Positions 50,345-60,064 of a DNA stretch of 64,000 nt are shown here, one piece after another. The stretch is from the NCBI RefSeq assembly GCF_049615385.1, contig NZ_JBMZFL010000006.1; one strand, written 5' to 3'. The translations under genes were made by a program, and so were the position numbers. The notes beneath the pieces are model-generated. The model was not told the origin of the DNA and ran no database searches. It saw nothing but the letters and a program-made list of their open reading frames with translations. The first letter of the stretch is position 1. Each line of letters opens with the position of its first letter. Source of the stretch: Aequoribacter sp049615385 (GTDB taxonomy: Bacteria; Pseudomonadota; Gammaproteobacteria; Pseudomonadales; Halieaceae).

Positions 50345-52618
50345 TTAATGAATATCCGCCGCCACAGCGCAATTTCGCCCCGAATTTTTGGCTTGGTATA
50401 AGGCATCGTCGATGTTGGTAATGTTGCGATCGATACTGATGTTTGGATTCTGCATACCAAAGCCAAAACTTGCGGTGACCTTTAGCCCTGCACTAAAGGT
50501 GGTTTCAGCAATACAGGTGCGAAGGCGATCTGCCAATACCTGCAGGCCGTGCTCATCGGTTTCTCGAATCAGTATCAAAAATTCTTCACCACCCCACCGA
50601 CAAATCTCAGCATCACTGCGCATAGCCGACAATAGTGTAGCCGCGAACTCTTTCAAGATAACGTCACCGACCTGATGACCATGTGTATCGTTAATCGTTT
50701 TAAAATGGTCGATATCGCATAAGATCAAACCACAACCTGGCGCACCCTTTTTAAGATCCCGATGCGCAGACCGAAGCAGCTGATCAGCTCGTGCGCGATT
50801 ACCTACTCCCGTGAGCGAGTCGGTAATTGACATGGTCAGCAACTGGTGGCTCAGGCGGCGCAAACGCAGATTATTGATAAACAAAAACGCACCGGCTACG
50901 GCCACACCGGCAAAGATTTGCCAAAACAAGGTGTAGTCAAACGCTGTTTCATTGCGCAGACTCACCCAATTGTTGTAAGCCCGCTGTATCGCTAACTCAT
51001 CGCTACTGATTCGCGCAGCGACACCGTCTAAAATCTCGAGTAGTTCGTTATTACCTTGGGCTACGGCCATCGCAAAACCAATTCCCTGCCCCAGAGTTGC
51101 GCCAATCTTTAACGAATCGGAGTACGTTTTTTGAATTTGGTTTGCAATGACACTGGACTCATCAATATAACCAAACAGTTCACCATTTGCGACCGCGGTT
51201 AGAGCGTCGCGCGAGTCATCTTGTGGCACAAACTTCAGTTCTGGATAAGTAGCACGGAGTCGCTCAAGAATAGGCTCGTCATTTACGGTACCAATGGTTC
51301 GCTGACTTAATCGGTGCAAGTCGCTAACAAATAAGGTATCGATGCTGGTGGCTAAAAGTAAGGGCTGCTGTAGATACTCTCGGCTGTAGAAAAAGTTTTT
51401 GTCTTTGCCGTTGGCAACAGCCATCGAGACAAAATCGCAACGCCCGAGCGACAAGGCTTCTTGCCAGCTCTCGCCGGATGCCACCGGATGCACGCGCAAG
51501 GGTACGGGTACATCACGCCGAAAAGCCGCTTGCAGCAGCTCTGCCACAATACCCACGTACGCTTGTGACTGAAATGCCTCCAAGGGCAAATTATCGCCTT
51601 GAATGCAGGCTGTCAGCTCGCCTTTATCGAGTACGTATTGACGCTGCGACGGGCTTAACTGCATTTCTTGACCGAGCTTCGCTAACAGGGTGTCCAGCGT
51701 ATACTGCTTGTACTGTTCATCCGCGTGTAACAAGCCACTTCGTTTTAACTGCTTAAAAATGCGCTGGCCCAACTCATCGCTGGTGGCGCCTAGCGGAAAC
51801 AGATCTAACTGCATCATCTGTTCGGAAACCGCAGCCTCGTAGCGTAACGCCTCCGCACTTTTTTGCTGCGAGTAGCGCTGTAAGATCATGTTGATGACTT
51901 CATCAACGTTATCGAGCGCGTATTGCCAACCGCGATTCGTGGCCTCCACAAAACGTTGGGGCTGCTCAGGGTTTTGCACAACAGCGTTTTGGGTGGCCAA
52001 TACGCTTACGGCGCTGCTAACAAAACCATAATCGGCAGGGTCGATGACATTGTAGGAGACACCCAAACGATCAAGCTCGTAGAGCTGATTCGAGCGAAAC
52101 GCGCTCATCGCATCGACTTTGCCCTGAATAAAGTCGTCAATACTGAAGGTGTGTTCACGAACATCGGAGTTAGTGGAATTAACGTAAAAGTGATTCAGCA
52201 GCAAGGCGAGCGAACTATAACGAAACTCATCGGTCGTACCCATAATGCGCTTGCCAACCAAATCTCCGGGGGTCCGAATCGATGGGTGGGTCACAAAAAT
52301 TAAAGGCGACCGCTGAAAGTAGGTGGCGAGCACCACGACCGGCGCAATGTGGCCACCGTGTACCACCAAGTTGGAATTGTGCACCACATAATCGGCGTCG
52401 CCTTGAATCAGCGACAAGATATTATCGACCGCTGGTTCGTATTCCACCAAGTCGACATCAAGCCCTACCTCACGATAATAGCCCAGCTCTTTGGCGGCTA
52501 TAAAGCCTGCAAATTCGAACTGATATTTCCATTCAAGCTGAACCCGCACGTACTGCAAATCGTTTGCAAACGCGCCGGTGTACATAAACAAGAGGACGAT
52601 GCCAAGCTTAAGCTTCAT
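50345..52618 (-). CDS. Diguanylate cyclase with two periplasmic substrate-binding sensor domains
   Basis: 757 aa. A signal peptide is followed by an NMT1/THI5-like binding domain at about 20-310 (VRVQLEWKYQFEFAGFIAAKELGYYREVGLDVDLVEYEP) and a second, SBP_bac_3-like domain at about 325-555. One membrane span lies at about 565-585, followed by a GGDEF domain (GGEEF active site, DIDHFKTINDTHGHQVGD). The I-site RxxD is lost (RSDA at the matching position), so product inhibition is unlikely. It should make c-di-GMP in response to a small periplasmic ligand, possibly a pyrimidine or amine. Located downstream of the motility genes, but with its own unit. Confidence 0.9.
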   Translation of the reverse strand: MKLKLGIVLLFMYTGAFANDLQYVRVQLEWKYQFEFAGFIAAKELGYYREVGLDVDLVEYEPAVDNILSLIQGDADYVVHNSNLVVHGGHIAPVVVLATYFQRSPLIFVTHPSIRTPGDLVGKRIMGTTDEFRYSSLALLLNHFYVNSTNSDVREHTFSIDDFIQGKVDAMSAFRSNQLYELDRLGVSYNVIDPADYGFVSSAVSVLATQNAVVQNPEQPQRFVEATNRGWQYALDNVDEVINMILQRYSQQKSAEALRYEAAVSEQMMQLDLFPLGATSDELGQRIFKQLKRSGLLHADEQYKQYTLDTLLAKLGQEMQLSPSQRQYVLDKGELTACIQGDNLPLEAFQSQAYVGIVAELLQAAFRRDVPVPLRVHPVASGESWQEALSLGRCDFVSMAVANGKDKNFFYSREYLQQPLLLATSIDTLFVSDLHRLSQRTIGTVNDEPILERLRATYPELKFVPQDDSRDALTAVANGELFGYIDESSVIANQIQKTYSDSLKIGATLGQGIGFAMAVAQGNNELLEILDGVAARISSDELAIQRAYNNWVSLRNETAFDYTLFWQIFAGVAVAGAFLFINNLRLRRLSHQLLTMSITDSLTGVGNRARADQLLRSAHRDLKKGAPGCGLILCDIDHFKTINDTHGHQVGDVILKEFAATLLSAMRSDAEICRWGGEEFLILIRETDEHGLQVLADRLRTCIAETTFSAGLKVTASFGFGMQNPNISIDRNITNIDDALYQAKNSGRNCAVAADIH

Positions 52619-52795
52619 TCATACTCCAAATTAACGGGGTTAAGTGTAAAACGAAATGACCTAATTGGCATCAAAGCAACCAAATTAACCAAAATGCTTA
52701 CGAGACCTTACACTCTACATGCGCGAACCTTAGGCTGGCCAAGCCGCACTAAAAGCGCTTAAAGTGAGGCACGCTCAATATAAGTGAATACAGGC

Positions 52796-53371
52796 ATGGC
52801 AATGGTTGCAGGAATATTGATACTCGCGGCAGGGCAAAGTCGTCGCATGGGGTCAGACAAGCGCTTACTCGCTTGGCACGATAGCAGCATCCTAGAACAT
52901 GCGATCAAACTCTGCATCTCCAGTGGCTTGGACTATCGCGTTGCACTGTCTTATCGTGAAGACGACGACTCGATAGCGAAAACATGTGGGCCAAACTGCA
53001 TTCGCGTTGAGGAATCAGACTTAGGCTTGGGCCACACACTGGCGCACGCCATTGGCACCTTACCCCGGTCGTGGGGCGGCGTCATTGTGCACCTGGCCGA
53101 TATGCCGTTGGTCAAGGCCTCTACTTTCCAGAAAATTGCGCACGAACTGCAACATCACTCGATTGTGATTCCAAGCTATCAACAGCAGTGGGGCAACCCG
53201 CGCGGTTTTTCGCACTCACTGTGGCCAGAACTAGCGTTACTGAAGGGCGATCAAGGTGCTAAAGACTTGATCAAAAAGCACTCAGATTTATGCCGTGTGC
53301 TAGATCTTAACGATGCGGGAATCTTGGTCGATATCGATACCCAAGAAGACTACCAAACTTGGCAGCGCTGA
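52796..53371 (+). CDS. mocA: MobA/MocA-like nucleotidyltransferase for molybdenum cofactor
   Basis: 191 aa from ATG 52796 (GTG 52784 and ATG 52802 are in frame; no clear RBS decides). AGILILAAGQSRRMGSDKRLL is the nucleotide-binding motif, HLADMPLVKASTF the metal site, and GNPRGFSHSLWPEL and GDQGAKDLI complete the MocA pattern. MocA makes the cytosine dinucleotide form of the cofactor used by xanthine-oxidase-family enzymes, which fits the convergent genes at 53388-57058. Confidence 0.88.
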   Translation: MAMVAGILILAAGQSRRMGSDKRLLAWHDSSILEHAIKLCISSGLDYRVALSYREDDDSIAKTCGPNCIRVEESDLGLGHTLAHAIGTLPRSWGGVIVHLADMPLVKASTFQKIAHELQHHSIVIPSYQQQWGNPRGFSHSLWPELALLKGDQGAKDLIKKHSDLCRVLDLNDAGILVDIDTQEDYQTWQR

Positions 53372-53387
53372 CCACCTGCTCGCTTGA

Positions 53388-54383
53388 TTACGCTACGCTG
53401 CGACAAACTTGGCCAGACTGACTCATGGCACCACGCTTAAGCTGGGTGAGCTGAGCTAAGATCGAAACCGCAATTTCCATCGGTGTTTTACTACCGATAT
53501 CAATGCCTACTGGCGCGTGAATGCGCGCAAGTGCCTCTTCGCTTAACCCCCTTGCTCGCAACCGTGAACTGCGATTCGCACTCGTACGTCGTGAACCCAA
53601 GGCGCCAATGAAGGCATAGGGCAAGTCTGCAGCGGCAAACAACGCGTTATCATCAATATCGCGGTCATGGGTCAGGGTGATTAAACTGGTGTGTGAATCG
53701 GCGTAGGCGGCGAGCTGATCGATCCCTATCAACACGTGAACACTCACGTCAGAGCCCCGCCATCCGTCGACCTTATCCTGACGCGGGTCGAGCACAATAA
53801 TCTGATACTCCATTTGTAGAGCAAGCGCTGACAGGGTCTCAGCCAGCTGCCCCGCCCCGATCAACACTAAACGATGCTCTGGACCTAACCGGTGCATACC
53901 GCAGGTTTGCTGCCAATCAACCGCCGGCGAATTCAACATCGAGGTGGTACTCAAAGAACAGTGGTAAGGCTCAAGTTTGATGGCTCGCTCGACAAAATGT
54001 CGAGCTAAAAGTGTAGCGCGCAATTCCTGTAGCCAAGATTCATCACGCGCTCCAAGTGCTTCGACTAACAGCGTTAACTTACCGCCACAGGGAAGCCCAT
54101 ATCGCTCGTTATCATCGGCATCGACGCCGTATTTGGTTAATCGCGCCGTACCTGCAGGAAACTCTCCCAACTGCAAACGCTCGATCAGGCATTCTTCAAC
54201 ACAGCCGCCCGAGACCGACCCTAGGGTCGCTAACTCGCTATGGACCATCATTGAGCCCAAGGGTCGAGGCAACGACCCGGTGATTTCGACAATCGTGACC
54301 AGCCAAGCATCAAGCCCCTGACGCACCGCTTTAAGCGCTGCTCCGATAATCTCTGCGTGTGTGACTTGAAGCTTAAGCGACAT
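53388..54383 (-). CDS. xdhC: XdhC/CoxF-like cofactor maturation protein
   Basis: 331 aa from ATG 54381-54383, overlapping the large-subunit stop by 11 bp. The N-terminal XdhC/CoxI domain has WLVTIVEITGSLPRPLGSMMVH and SVSGGCVEE; a Rossmann domain follows (LVLIGAGQLAETLSALALQMEYQIIVLDPR) with GALGSRRTSANR near the end. It sulfurates and inserts the molybdenum cofactor into the partner hydroxylase. Last gene of the three-gene minus unit. Confidence 0.92.
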   Translation of the reverse strand: MSLKLQVTHAEIIGAALKAVRQGLDAWLVTIVEITGSLPRPLGSMMVHSELATLGSVSGGCVEECLIERLQLGEFPAGTARLTKYGVDADDNERYGLPCGGKLTLLVEALGARDESWLQELRATLLARHFVERAIKLEPYHCSLSTTSMLNSPAVDWQQTCGMHRLGPEHRLVLIGAGQLAETLSALALQMEYQIIVLDPRQDKVDGWRGSDVSVHVLIGIDQLAAYADSHTSLITLTHDRDIDDNALFAAADLPYAFIGALGSRRTSANRSSRLRARGLSEEALARIHAPVGIDIGSKTPMEIAVSILAQLTQLKRGAMSQSGQVCRSVA

Positions 54384-56580
54384 TAAAACCCTGCTTGGCA
54401 ACCGGCAACTCACGCACACGTACACCAACAGCCGCATAAATGGCATTGGTTATAGCAGGCGCAATGGGCGGCGTGCCGGGCTCGCCTGCACCCCCAGTGG
54501 GAGCACCACTATCGAAAATCTCGACGTTAATTTCGGGGCTCGCAGCCATGCGCACCGACGTATAATCGTGGAAATTCGATTGTTTAACCGCACCGCCTTG
54601 GATCTCGATGTTACCGCTCAAGGCTGCCGACATGCCGTATAAAATGCCCGATTCCATTTGCGCCGTAAAACCATCAGGCGACATGGCAAAACCCGGGTCC
54701 GCAACACAAGCGACGCGATGCACGCGCAATGTGCCATCTTGTACAGAGACCTCTGCCACTTGACCGACAATCGATCCAAAACATTCGTGTATCGCGATAC
54801 CTCGACCATGACCTTCGGGCAGGACCTGCTGCCAGTTAGACAGTTCTTCTAAACGATCAATAATGGCGAGATGGCGAGGTTTGTCTTGCAGTAAAATTCG
54901 ACGGAACTGCAGCGGATCTTGTTTGGCCACGTGCGCTAGTTCGTCAATCATCGACTCGGTAAAAAAGGCGTGCTGCGAGTGATCGACACTGCGCCAAGGA
55001 CCAGTAGGGATAGGCATTGGCTTCTCTACCGAACCAATCCAGACATTGGGTATGGCGTAAGGAATATGCGGAGCCTCGTGTGGCTCGCCTTTGTTCACAA
55101 ACAGATTACGCCACGCCACAGCCTGACCCTTCGAATCAATCTGTGCTTGAAAACGGCTGCTAAACGCTGGGCGATAAAAGTCGTGCTGCATGTCTTCTTC
55201 GCGCGACCACACCAACTTCACAGGGCTGCCCACCTGCTGCGAAATTTTTGCGGCTTGCACGATGGTATCGTAAAACGAGCGACGCCCAAACCCGCCACCC
55301 ATCAGATAATTGTGAATGATGATATTCTCAGCCGGAATGCCCAAAGCTTCTGCCACAGCGTGTTTAGCCCCCAAGGGGTTTTGGCTGCCCACCCATATTT
55401 CGCAGCTGTCGCCCACGACAGAGGCCGTCGCATTCATAGGCTCCATACACGCGTGCGCTAGGTAAGGTACGCGATAAGTGACATCCAGCACATCACGGGC
55501 CTGATTCAGTGCCGCCGGCGCGTCGCCCACGCTTATCTCGGGCTCTATTTGACCGGACGCCAAAGCGGCGTCAATCGCCGACTCGAACTGCTCGAAAATC
55601 GACGCTTGGCTCAAGCCGCTGTTCTCATGCTCCGCCCAACGGATGTTAACCGCCTCTAACCCTTTTTTGGCATTCCAATACGAGTCAGCGACCACGGCCA
55701 CAGCATCATCTAATGCAACCACCCGCTCGACACCTGCAAGCGTCAGTGCTGAACTTGAGTCAAACGAATCGACCCTAGCGCCAAACACTGGCGCTGCCTT
55801 AATGGTCGCCACCTTCATGCCGGGAACCGACACATCAATCCCAAACATCGCGCTGCCATCGACTTTAGCGGGCAAGTCGCGGCGCGGGATGTTTTTACCC
55901 ATCAGACGATACTGCGATACCTCTTTAAGTTTTGGCGAGTACGGCGGTGTTTTCTCACCGGCTGCGGCAGCAAACTCTGAATACGGTGCGGCGATACTGC
56001 CGTCGCTTTTAAAGATCTGTCCTTGGTCTGTTCGCAGCTGATCCACAGGCACATTCCACGCCTCACTGGCCGCCTCTAGCAACATTTCTCGAGCAGCAGA
56101 ACCGGCCACGCGCATGCCGAACTCACCGGTCGTACGAATACTCATACTGCCGCCAGTAATTTGCAGGTGCATAGCTTTCGATGCCTGCAGGGTCACACCG
56201 GTAAGCGTACCGACCAAAATCTCAGGCACCTGCATACCGCCAAACAAATAGCCGTAACCTAATGCGTAGTTGGCGTATTCATCCTGAGCGGGCGCCTCAA
56301 CAAAACTGACGTCATCCCATTTTGCATCTAACTCATCGGCCAACATTTGCGCCAACACCGTTTGCGCACCCTGACCCATTTCCGAATGCGGAACAATCAC
56401 CGTCACGCGATTGGCGGAGTCAATTTTTAGCCAGGTGTTCACCAGTACCTCATCAGGCCCCTCGACGTATGGTCGAAGCATATCGTTGCGATTGCCCGGG
56501 CGCAGTGCAACGCCCACCACTAATGCGCCGCCGCCAATAACGCCGGCGGTGATAAACCCTCTGCGCGTCCACTTACCCAT
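54373..56580 (-). CDS. iorB: Molybdopterin-binding subunit of a periplasmic xanthine-oxidase-family enzyme (isoquinoline 1-oxidoreductase beta-like)
   Basis: 735 aa from ATG 56578-56580. A twin-arginine signal (WTRRGFITAGVIGGGALVVG) directs export of the folded enzyme. Domain features are those of the IorB-like aldehyde/heterocycle hydroxylases, with GGGFGRR, PTGPWRSVDHSQ and the C-terminal GGAGEPGTPPIAPA containing the catalytic Glu. It works with the small 2Fe-2S subunit, which overlaps it by 8 bp. The substrate could be an aldehyde or an N-heterocycle; sequence alone does not decide. Confidence 0.92.
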   Translation of the reverse strand: MGKWTRRGFITAGVIGGGALVVGVALRPGNRNDMLRPYVEGPDEVLVNTWLKIDSANRVTVIVPHSEMGQGAQTVLAQMLADELDAKWDDVSFVEAPAQDEYANYALGYGYLFGGMQVPEILVGTLTGVTLQASKAMHLQITGGSMSIRTTGEFGMRVAGSAAREMLLEAASEAWNVPVDQLRTDQGQIFKSDGSIAAPYSEFAAAAGEKTPPYSPKLKEVSQYRLMGKNIPRRDLPAKVDGSAMFGIDVSVPGMKVATIKAAPVFGARVDSFDSSSALTLAGVERVVALDDAVAVVADSYWNAKKGLEAVNIRWAEHENSGLSQASIFEQFESAIDAALASGQIEPEISVGDAPAALNQARDVLDVTYRVPYLAHACMEPMNATASVVGDSCEIWVGSQNPLGAKHAVAEALGIPAENIIIHNYLMGGGFGRRSFYDTIVQAAKISQQVGSPVKLVWSREEDMQHDFYRPAFSSRFQAQIDSKGQAVAWRNLFVNKGEPHEAPHIPYAIPNVWIGSVEKPMPIPTGPWRSVDHSQHAFFTESMIDELAHVAKQDPLQFRRILLQDKPRHLAIIDRLEELSNWQQVLPEGHGRGIAIHECFGSIVGQVAEVSVQDGTLRVHRVACVADPGFAMSPDGFTAQMESGILYGMSAALSGNIEIQGGAVKQSNFHDYTSVRMAASPEINVEIFDSGAPTGGAGEPGTPPIAPAITNAIYAAVGVRVRELPVAKQGFNVA

Positions 56581-57058
56581 TGGCCACCTCCATGGCAGGA
56601 TCAAACATCTGCACACCAGCGGCTTGTTTTATGGCTGCGCGAATGCGCGAATACATACCGCAGCGACAGATATTCCCCGACATAGCCGTATTAATATCTT
56701 CATCACTTGGGTTGGGGTTAGTCTCGAGCAAAGCCACCGCGGATAAGATCTGGCCTGACTGACAGTAGCCACACTGAGGCACCTGCAAATCCAACCAAGC
56801 TTGCTGCACAGGGTGCAATTGCCCCTCTTGCGCCAAGCCCTCAATCGTCGTGACTTGCGCGCCTTGAGCTGCCGCCACTGGAGTAACACAGGAACGAATC
56901 GGCGCGCCATTCAAATGCACCGTGCAAGCGCCACACTGAGCGATACCACATCCGAATTTGGTACCCGTTAGACCGAGCGTATCGCGTATGAACCACAGTA
57001 GTGGCGTATCAGGTGCGACGTCGACCGAATACTGCTGTCCATTGATGGTGATTTGCAT
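56573..57058 (-). CDS. iorA: 2Fe-2S subunit of the molybdenum hydroxylase (isoquinoline 1-oxidoreductase alpha-like)
   Basis: 161 aa. The plant-type cluster CGIAQCGACTVH with a later Cys, and the second cluster CGYCQSGQI with NICRCGMYSRIRAAI, bind two 2Fe-2S centres. It passes electrons from the large subunit, probably to a cytochrome. First gene of the minus-strand unit iorA-iorB-xdhC. Confidence 0.95.
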   Translation of the reverse strand: MQITINGQQYSVDVAPDTPLLWFIRDTLGLTGTKFGCGIAQCGACTVHLNGAPIRSCVTPVAAAQGAQVTTIEGLAQEGQLHPVQQAWLDLQVPQCGYCQSGQILSAVALLETNPNPSDEDINTAMSGNICRCGMYSRIRAAIKQAAGVQMFDPAMEVANG

Positions 57059-57222
57059 GAAAGTTCCTTATTCGTTTTGCGGCTATACTTGTACCTTGTT
57101 ACGCTTTTTACGGCAAGCTGGACGCTTTGTCACTGTACCAGATTACCTAGGCTTGATTTATAGCACAGATCTGGCGACATTAAGCGCGTAAACTATAAGC
57201 CTTTTGAACGTAAGCGAGCCGC

Positions 57223-58302
57223 ATGTCCGAATCACAAGTGATCGTGTTTGCCATCCCCGTATTCTTCGCCATGATCGGCATGGAATTGCTGGTGGGCATC
57301 GCGCGCAACAAAAACACATACCGACTTTACGATGCTATGAGTAGCATTAGCGCGGGTATGTTAAGCCAGCTCGTAAATCTTTGTGTCAAAACACTCGGCT
57401 TTGCGATTTATGCCATGGCCTATCCGTATTTGGCCGTGTCACCCCTGTCAGCGGACGCCTTATGGGTTTGGGTCGCAGCCATTGTCTTGTACGACTTGGC
57501 CTACTACTGGAATCACCGCGCGGGTCATCGAATTACCTTATTTTGGGCGGCGCATGCTGTGCACCACCAAAGCGAAGACTACAACTTATCAACGGCGCTG
57601 CGCCAAACCAGCACCGGCTGGATGTTTGGCTGGATTTTTTACCTACCCCTTGCCTTACTCGGGTTTCCACCCGAAGTCGTGGGCGTCGCTGGGTTAATAA
57701 ACTTGCTGTATCAATACTGGGTGCATACCGAGCAAGTGGGCAAGCTGGGATGGTTTGATCGAGTCTTCTGCTCGCCGTCAAACCACCGAGTGCATCACGC
57801 AGTGAATGATGCCTACCTCGACAAAAACTATGGCGGCATTTTGATTCTGTGGGACCGTCTGTTCGGAACCTTCCAAGAAGAAGATGATAACGACCCCTGC
57901 CGCTACGGTACGCGCTCGCATTTACACAGCTGGAGCCCACTTGTCGCGAACCTGCAGGTGTACCGCGACCGCTTCGCCGAGACGCGCGCTACCCGAGGCT
58001 TGGGCAACAAACTGGCGTTGTGGTGGAAAGGGCCGGAGTGGCACGCACAATCCAAACCTGAATCTCAATTTGATATCGACTTTATTAAATACGAACCAGA
58101 GGCAACGGGACCACAACGGGCAGTTGCCACAGCGAGCTTTATGCTGTGTTTAATCGCAGTTACCGCGCTACTTTGGTACGCCGAGCATCTCGGCACTGTC
58201 GTGGTGTTAGTGGCAACATTGGCGCTTGGTCTAATAATGCATGTGTTTACGCGCTGGCATGCATACTCCAGTACGACTTCAGTCGCGACACAGGACCATT
58301 GA
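57223..58302 (+). CDS. Sterol desaturase / alkylglycerol monooxygenase-like membrane oxygenase
   Basis: 359 aa with about four or five membrane spans plus two at the C-terminus. The diiron His motifs HRAGH, HAVHH and NHRVHH are complete. Strong pattern similarity to fatty acid hydroxylase proteins related to TMEM195 (YYWNHRAGHRITLFWAAHAVHHQSEDYN). The lipid substrate is unknown. Divergent from the molybdenum hydroxylase unit. Confidence 0.88.
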   Translation: MSESQVIVFAIPVFFAMIGMELLVGIARNKNTYRLYDAMSSISAGMLSQLVNLCVKTLGFAIYAMAYPYLAVSPLSADALWVWVAAIVLYDLAYYWNHRAGHRITLFWAAHAVHHQSEDYNLSTALRQTSTGWMFGWIFYLPLALLGFPPEVVGVAGLINLLYQYWVHTEQVGKLGWFDRVFCSPSNHRVHHAVNDAYLDKNYGGILILWDRLFGTFQEEDDNDPCRYGTRSHLHSWSPLVANLQVYRDRFAETRATRGLGNKLALWWKGPEWHAQSKPESQFDIDFIKYEPEATGPQRAVATASFMLCLIAVTALLWYAEHLGTVVVLVATLALGLIMHVFTRWHAYSSTTSVATQDH

Positions 58303-58442
58303 TAAAATGTGCACAACTCGCGCGAGGTTTCGCACTGCATTTGAACTAAACAATCTCACGATTGCACTTGCACTGAATATTGCCGCCCGACATGACTAGC
58401 GGTTAGAGTGAGGAACCACCACTAATTATAAAAGGCAAAGCT

Positions 58443-59240
58443 ATGAGCAAGTCTGTACCCACAGCCATCGTCACCGGCGCTGCGAGCGGCATTGGCCGCG
58501 CTATCGCCTTACTTGCCGCCGAACGCGGCCACGTCGTTATAGCGGTCGACAAAGATCAAAATGGACTCAGCGCTCTCGAACCCGAGCTTAAAGCATTTAA
58601 CGAGCAGGCGTTCTGCCGGCTGGTAGACGTCAGTGATGCTACACAACTACAGATCTTAGCGAAAGAGGTATTCGAGCAGTTTGGGCACGTCAACTTACTC
58701 TTCAACAACGCGGGCATGGTGGTCAATAAGCCCATATTAGAACAGACCGCAGAAACCTGGCAGTCGGTGGTCAATGTCAACTTGATGGGCGTGGTGAACG
58801 GCCTGTTGGCCTTTGTGCCGCGAATGATTCAACAGGGCTCGCGCGCCCACATCGTTAACACCGGGTCAGTCGCATCATTTATCTCCGGTGCTGGCTTAGG
58901 CTCATACACAGCAACCAAGATGGCAGTGCGCGGCATTACTGAAACGCTGCAACAAGAGCTGGCGGAGCAAGGTGCCAACATCGGTGTTTCTATTTTGTGC
59001 CCGGGCCCAGTAGATACCCCTATATTAGCCAGCTCGGGGCTCGTTGCCGATAACCTAGAGAATGGCCCCGTCGACGATGCCGGAAAAACCGAAGCGCCTG
59101 ATTTAATGGAAGCGATTTCGCCCAGACGCTGCGCTGAAATCGTGTTTCGAGGCATCGAGGCTGGTGAGTTTGCGATCTTTACACACCCGAGCTACAAGCC
59201 GGTTTGCCAAACCCTGATTAATACAACACTCGGCCTTTAA
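58443..59240 (+). CDS. Short-chain dehydrogenase/reductase
   Basis: 265 aa. Cofactor motif TGAASGIG at 12-19, NNAG, catalytic Ser in NTGSVASF and YTATK. Asp in VAVDKD after strand 2 favours NAD. Classical SDR length. The substrate is unknown; proximity to a lipid oxygenase suggests lipid or alcohol metabolism but no operon link is clear (140-bp gap). Confidence 0.9.
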   Translation: MSKSVPTAIVTGAASGIGRAIALLAAERGHVVIAVDKDQNGLSALEPELKAFNEQAFCRLVDVSDATQLQILAKEVFEQFGHVNLLFNNAGMVVNKPILEQTAETWQSVVNVNLMGVVNGLLAFVPRMIQQGSRAHIVNTGSVASFISGAGLGSYTATKMAVRGITETLQQELAEQGANIGVSILCPGPVDTPILASSGLVADNLENGPVDDAGKTEAPDLMEAISPRRCAEIVFRGIEAGEFAIFTHPSYKPVCQTLINTTLGL

Positions 59241-59293
59241 CAGCTTGATAGAAGGTGGGCGATTTACGGTTTCAGAATAAAAGAATACGCCAC

Positions 59294-59314
59294 AAAAAGG
59301 GGCCCTAAGGCCCC
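59294..59314 (-). terminator. Terminator behind the DUF2202 gene
   Basis: Stem GGGGCC / GGCCCC with a CTAA loop. On the minus strand it is followed by five T, so it mainly serves the minus-strand DUF2202 gene, and may also stop the SDR transcript. Confidence 0.75.
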
Positions 59315-59345
59315 AATGTTTTGCTGTAGACCGGCATAAATTTGG

Positions 59346-60064
59346 TTAACCACGCTCCATATCACTGTTCACAATGTCATCGAACTGCGCCTGGGTGATG
59401 TGAGTAGGCGTATAAGTACCGCCATTGGACTCGATTTGGCGGTAAAAGGAACGCAAATGGTCGCGTGAACCTTTAAGCAAATTATCGTACACCAGCGCAA
59501 TGTCATCGTTGTCGACCAACTGAAGTTTGAGATTCTCGATATCGGCAATGTCCAACTCTTCAATCTCGGCGCCTACGTACAAGGCGTCCAGTAAACTATT
59601 CGTCCCTTGAGCCACTAACGCGTCATGCAACTGCTGCAGGTCGACGTTCGCAAACACGCCTGTGGCATTTTCTCCTACTGGATCAGTTAAGCTGTAGCGC
59701 TGAAGCAGCGCTAACACCGCGTCGGTATGCGTTTGCTCGCTAGAACTGATGTTATTGAAAATATTCAGTCCATGAATGTCATACAAAGCCAAATAAACTC
59801 GCGCGCCAGCTTTTCTTCCTCACGCATCAGCAACAAGCCATCAGTTTCTTCTTGATTTAACTCACCCAAAGCCATTGCATCCAACTGCGCGGCTAAGGTG
59901 GTGGGATCAAACGACGTATTACCATCAGCATCGACCGTTACCACAGGGTCGGGATCAGTCGCAGCCGGCGACGTGACAACAGGGGTACTCGACCCACCCC
60001 CACCACAGGCGGTAAGCGACATGGCAATAGCAAAAAGTAAACTAATACCGAGTTTTTCCATCAT
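59346..60064 (-). pseudogene. DUF2202 lipoprotein gene broken by a single-base frameshift
   Basis: The first part (60064 to 59765) encodes a lipoprotein signal with lipobox SLTAC, a Gly/Ser/Thr/Pro/Asp linker and the start of a DUF2202 domain (GELNQEETDGLLLMREEEKLARE), then shifts to nonsense (FIWLCMTFMD, stop). The rest of the domain (LYDIHGLNIFNNISSSEQTHTDAVLALLQRYSLTDPVG onward) continues in another frame from about 59792 to 59346. One missing base near 59790 explains it. DUF2202 is a ferritin-like helical domain. Recent inactivation or a sequencing error are both possible, since both halves are otherwise well preserved. Confidence 0.8.
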
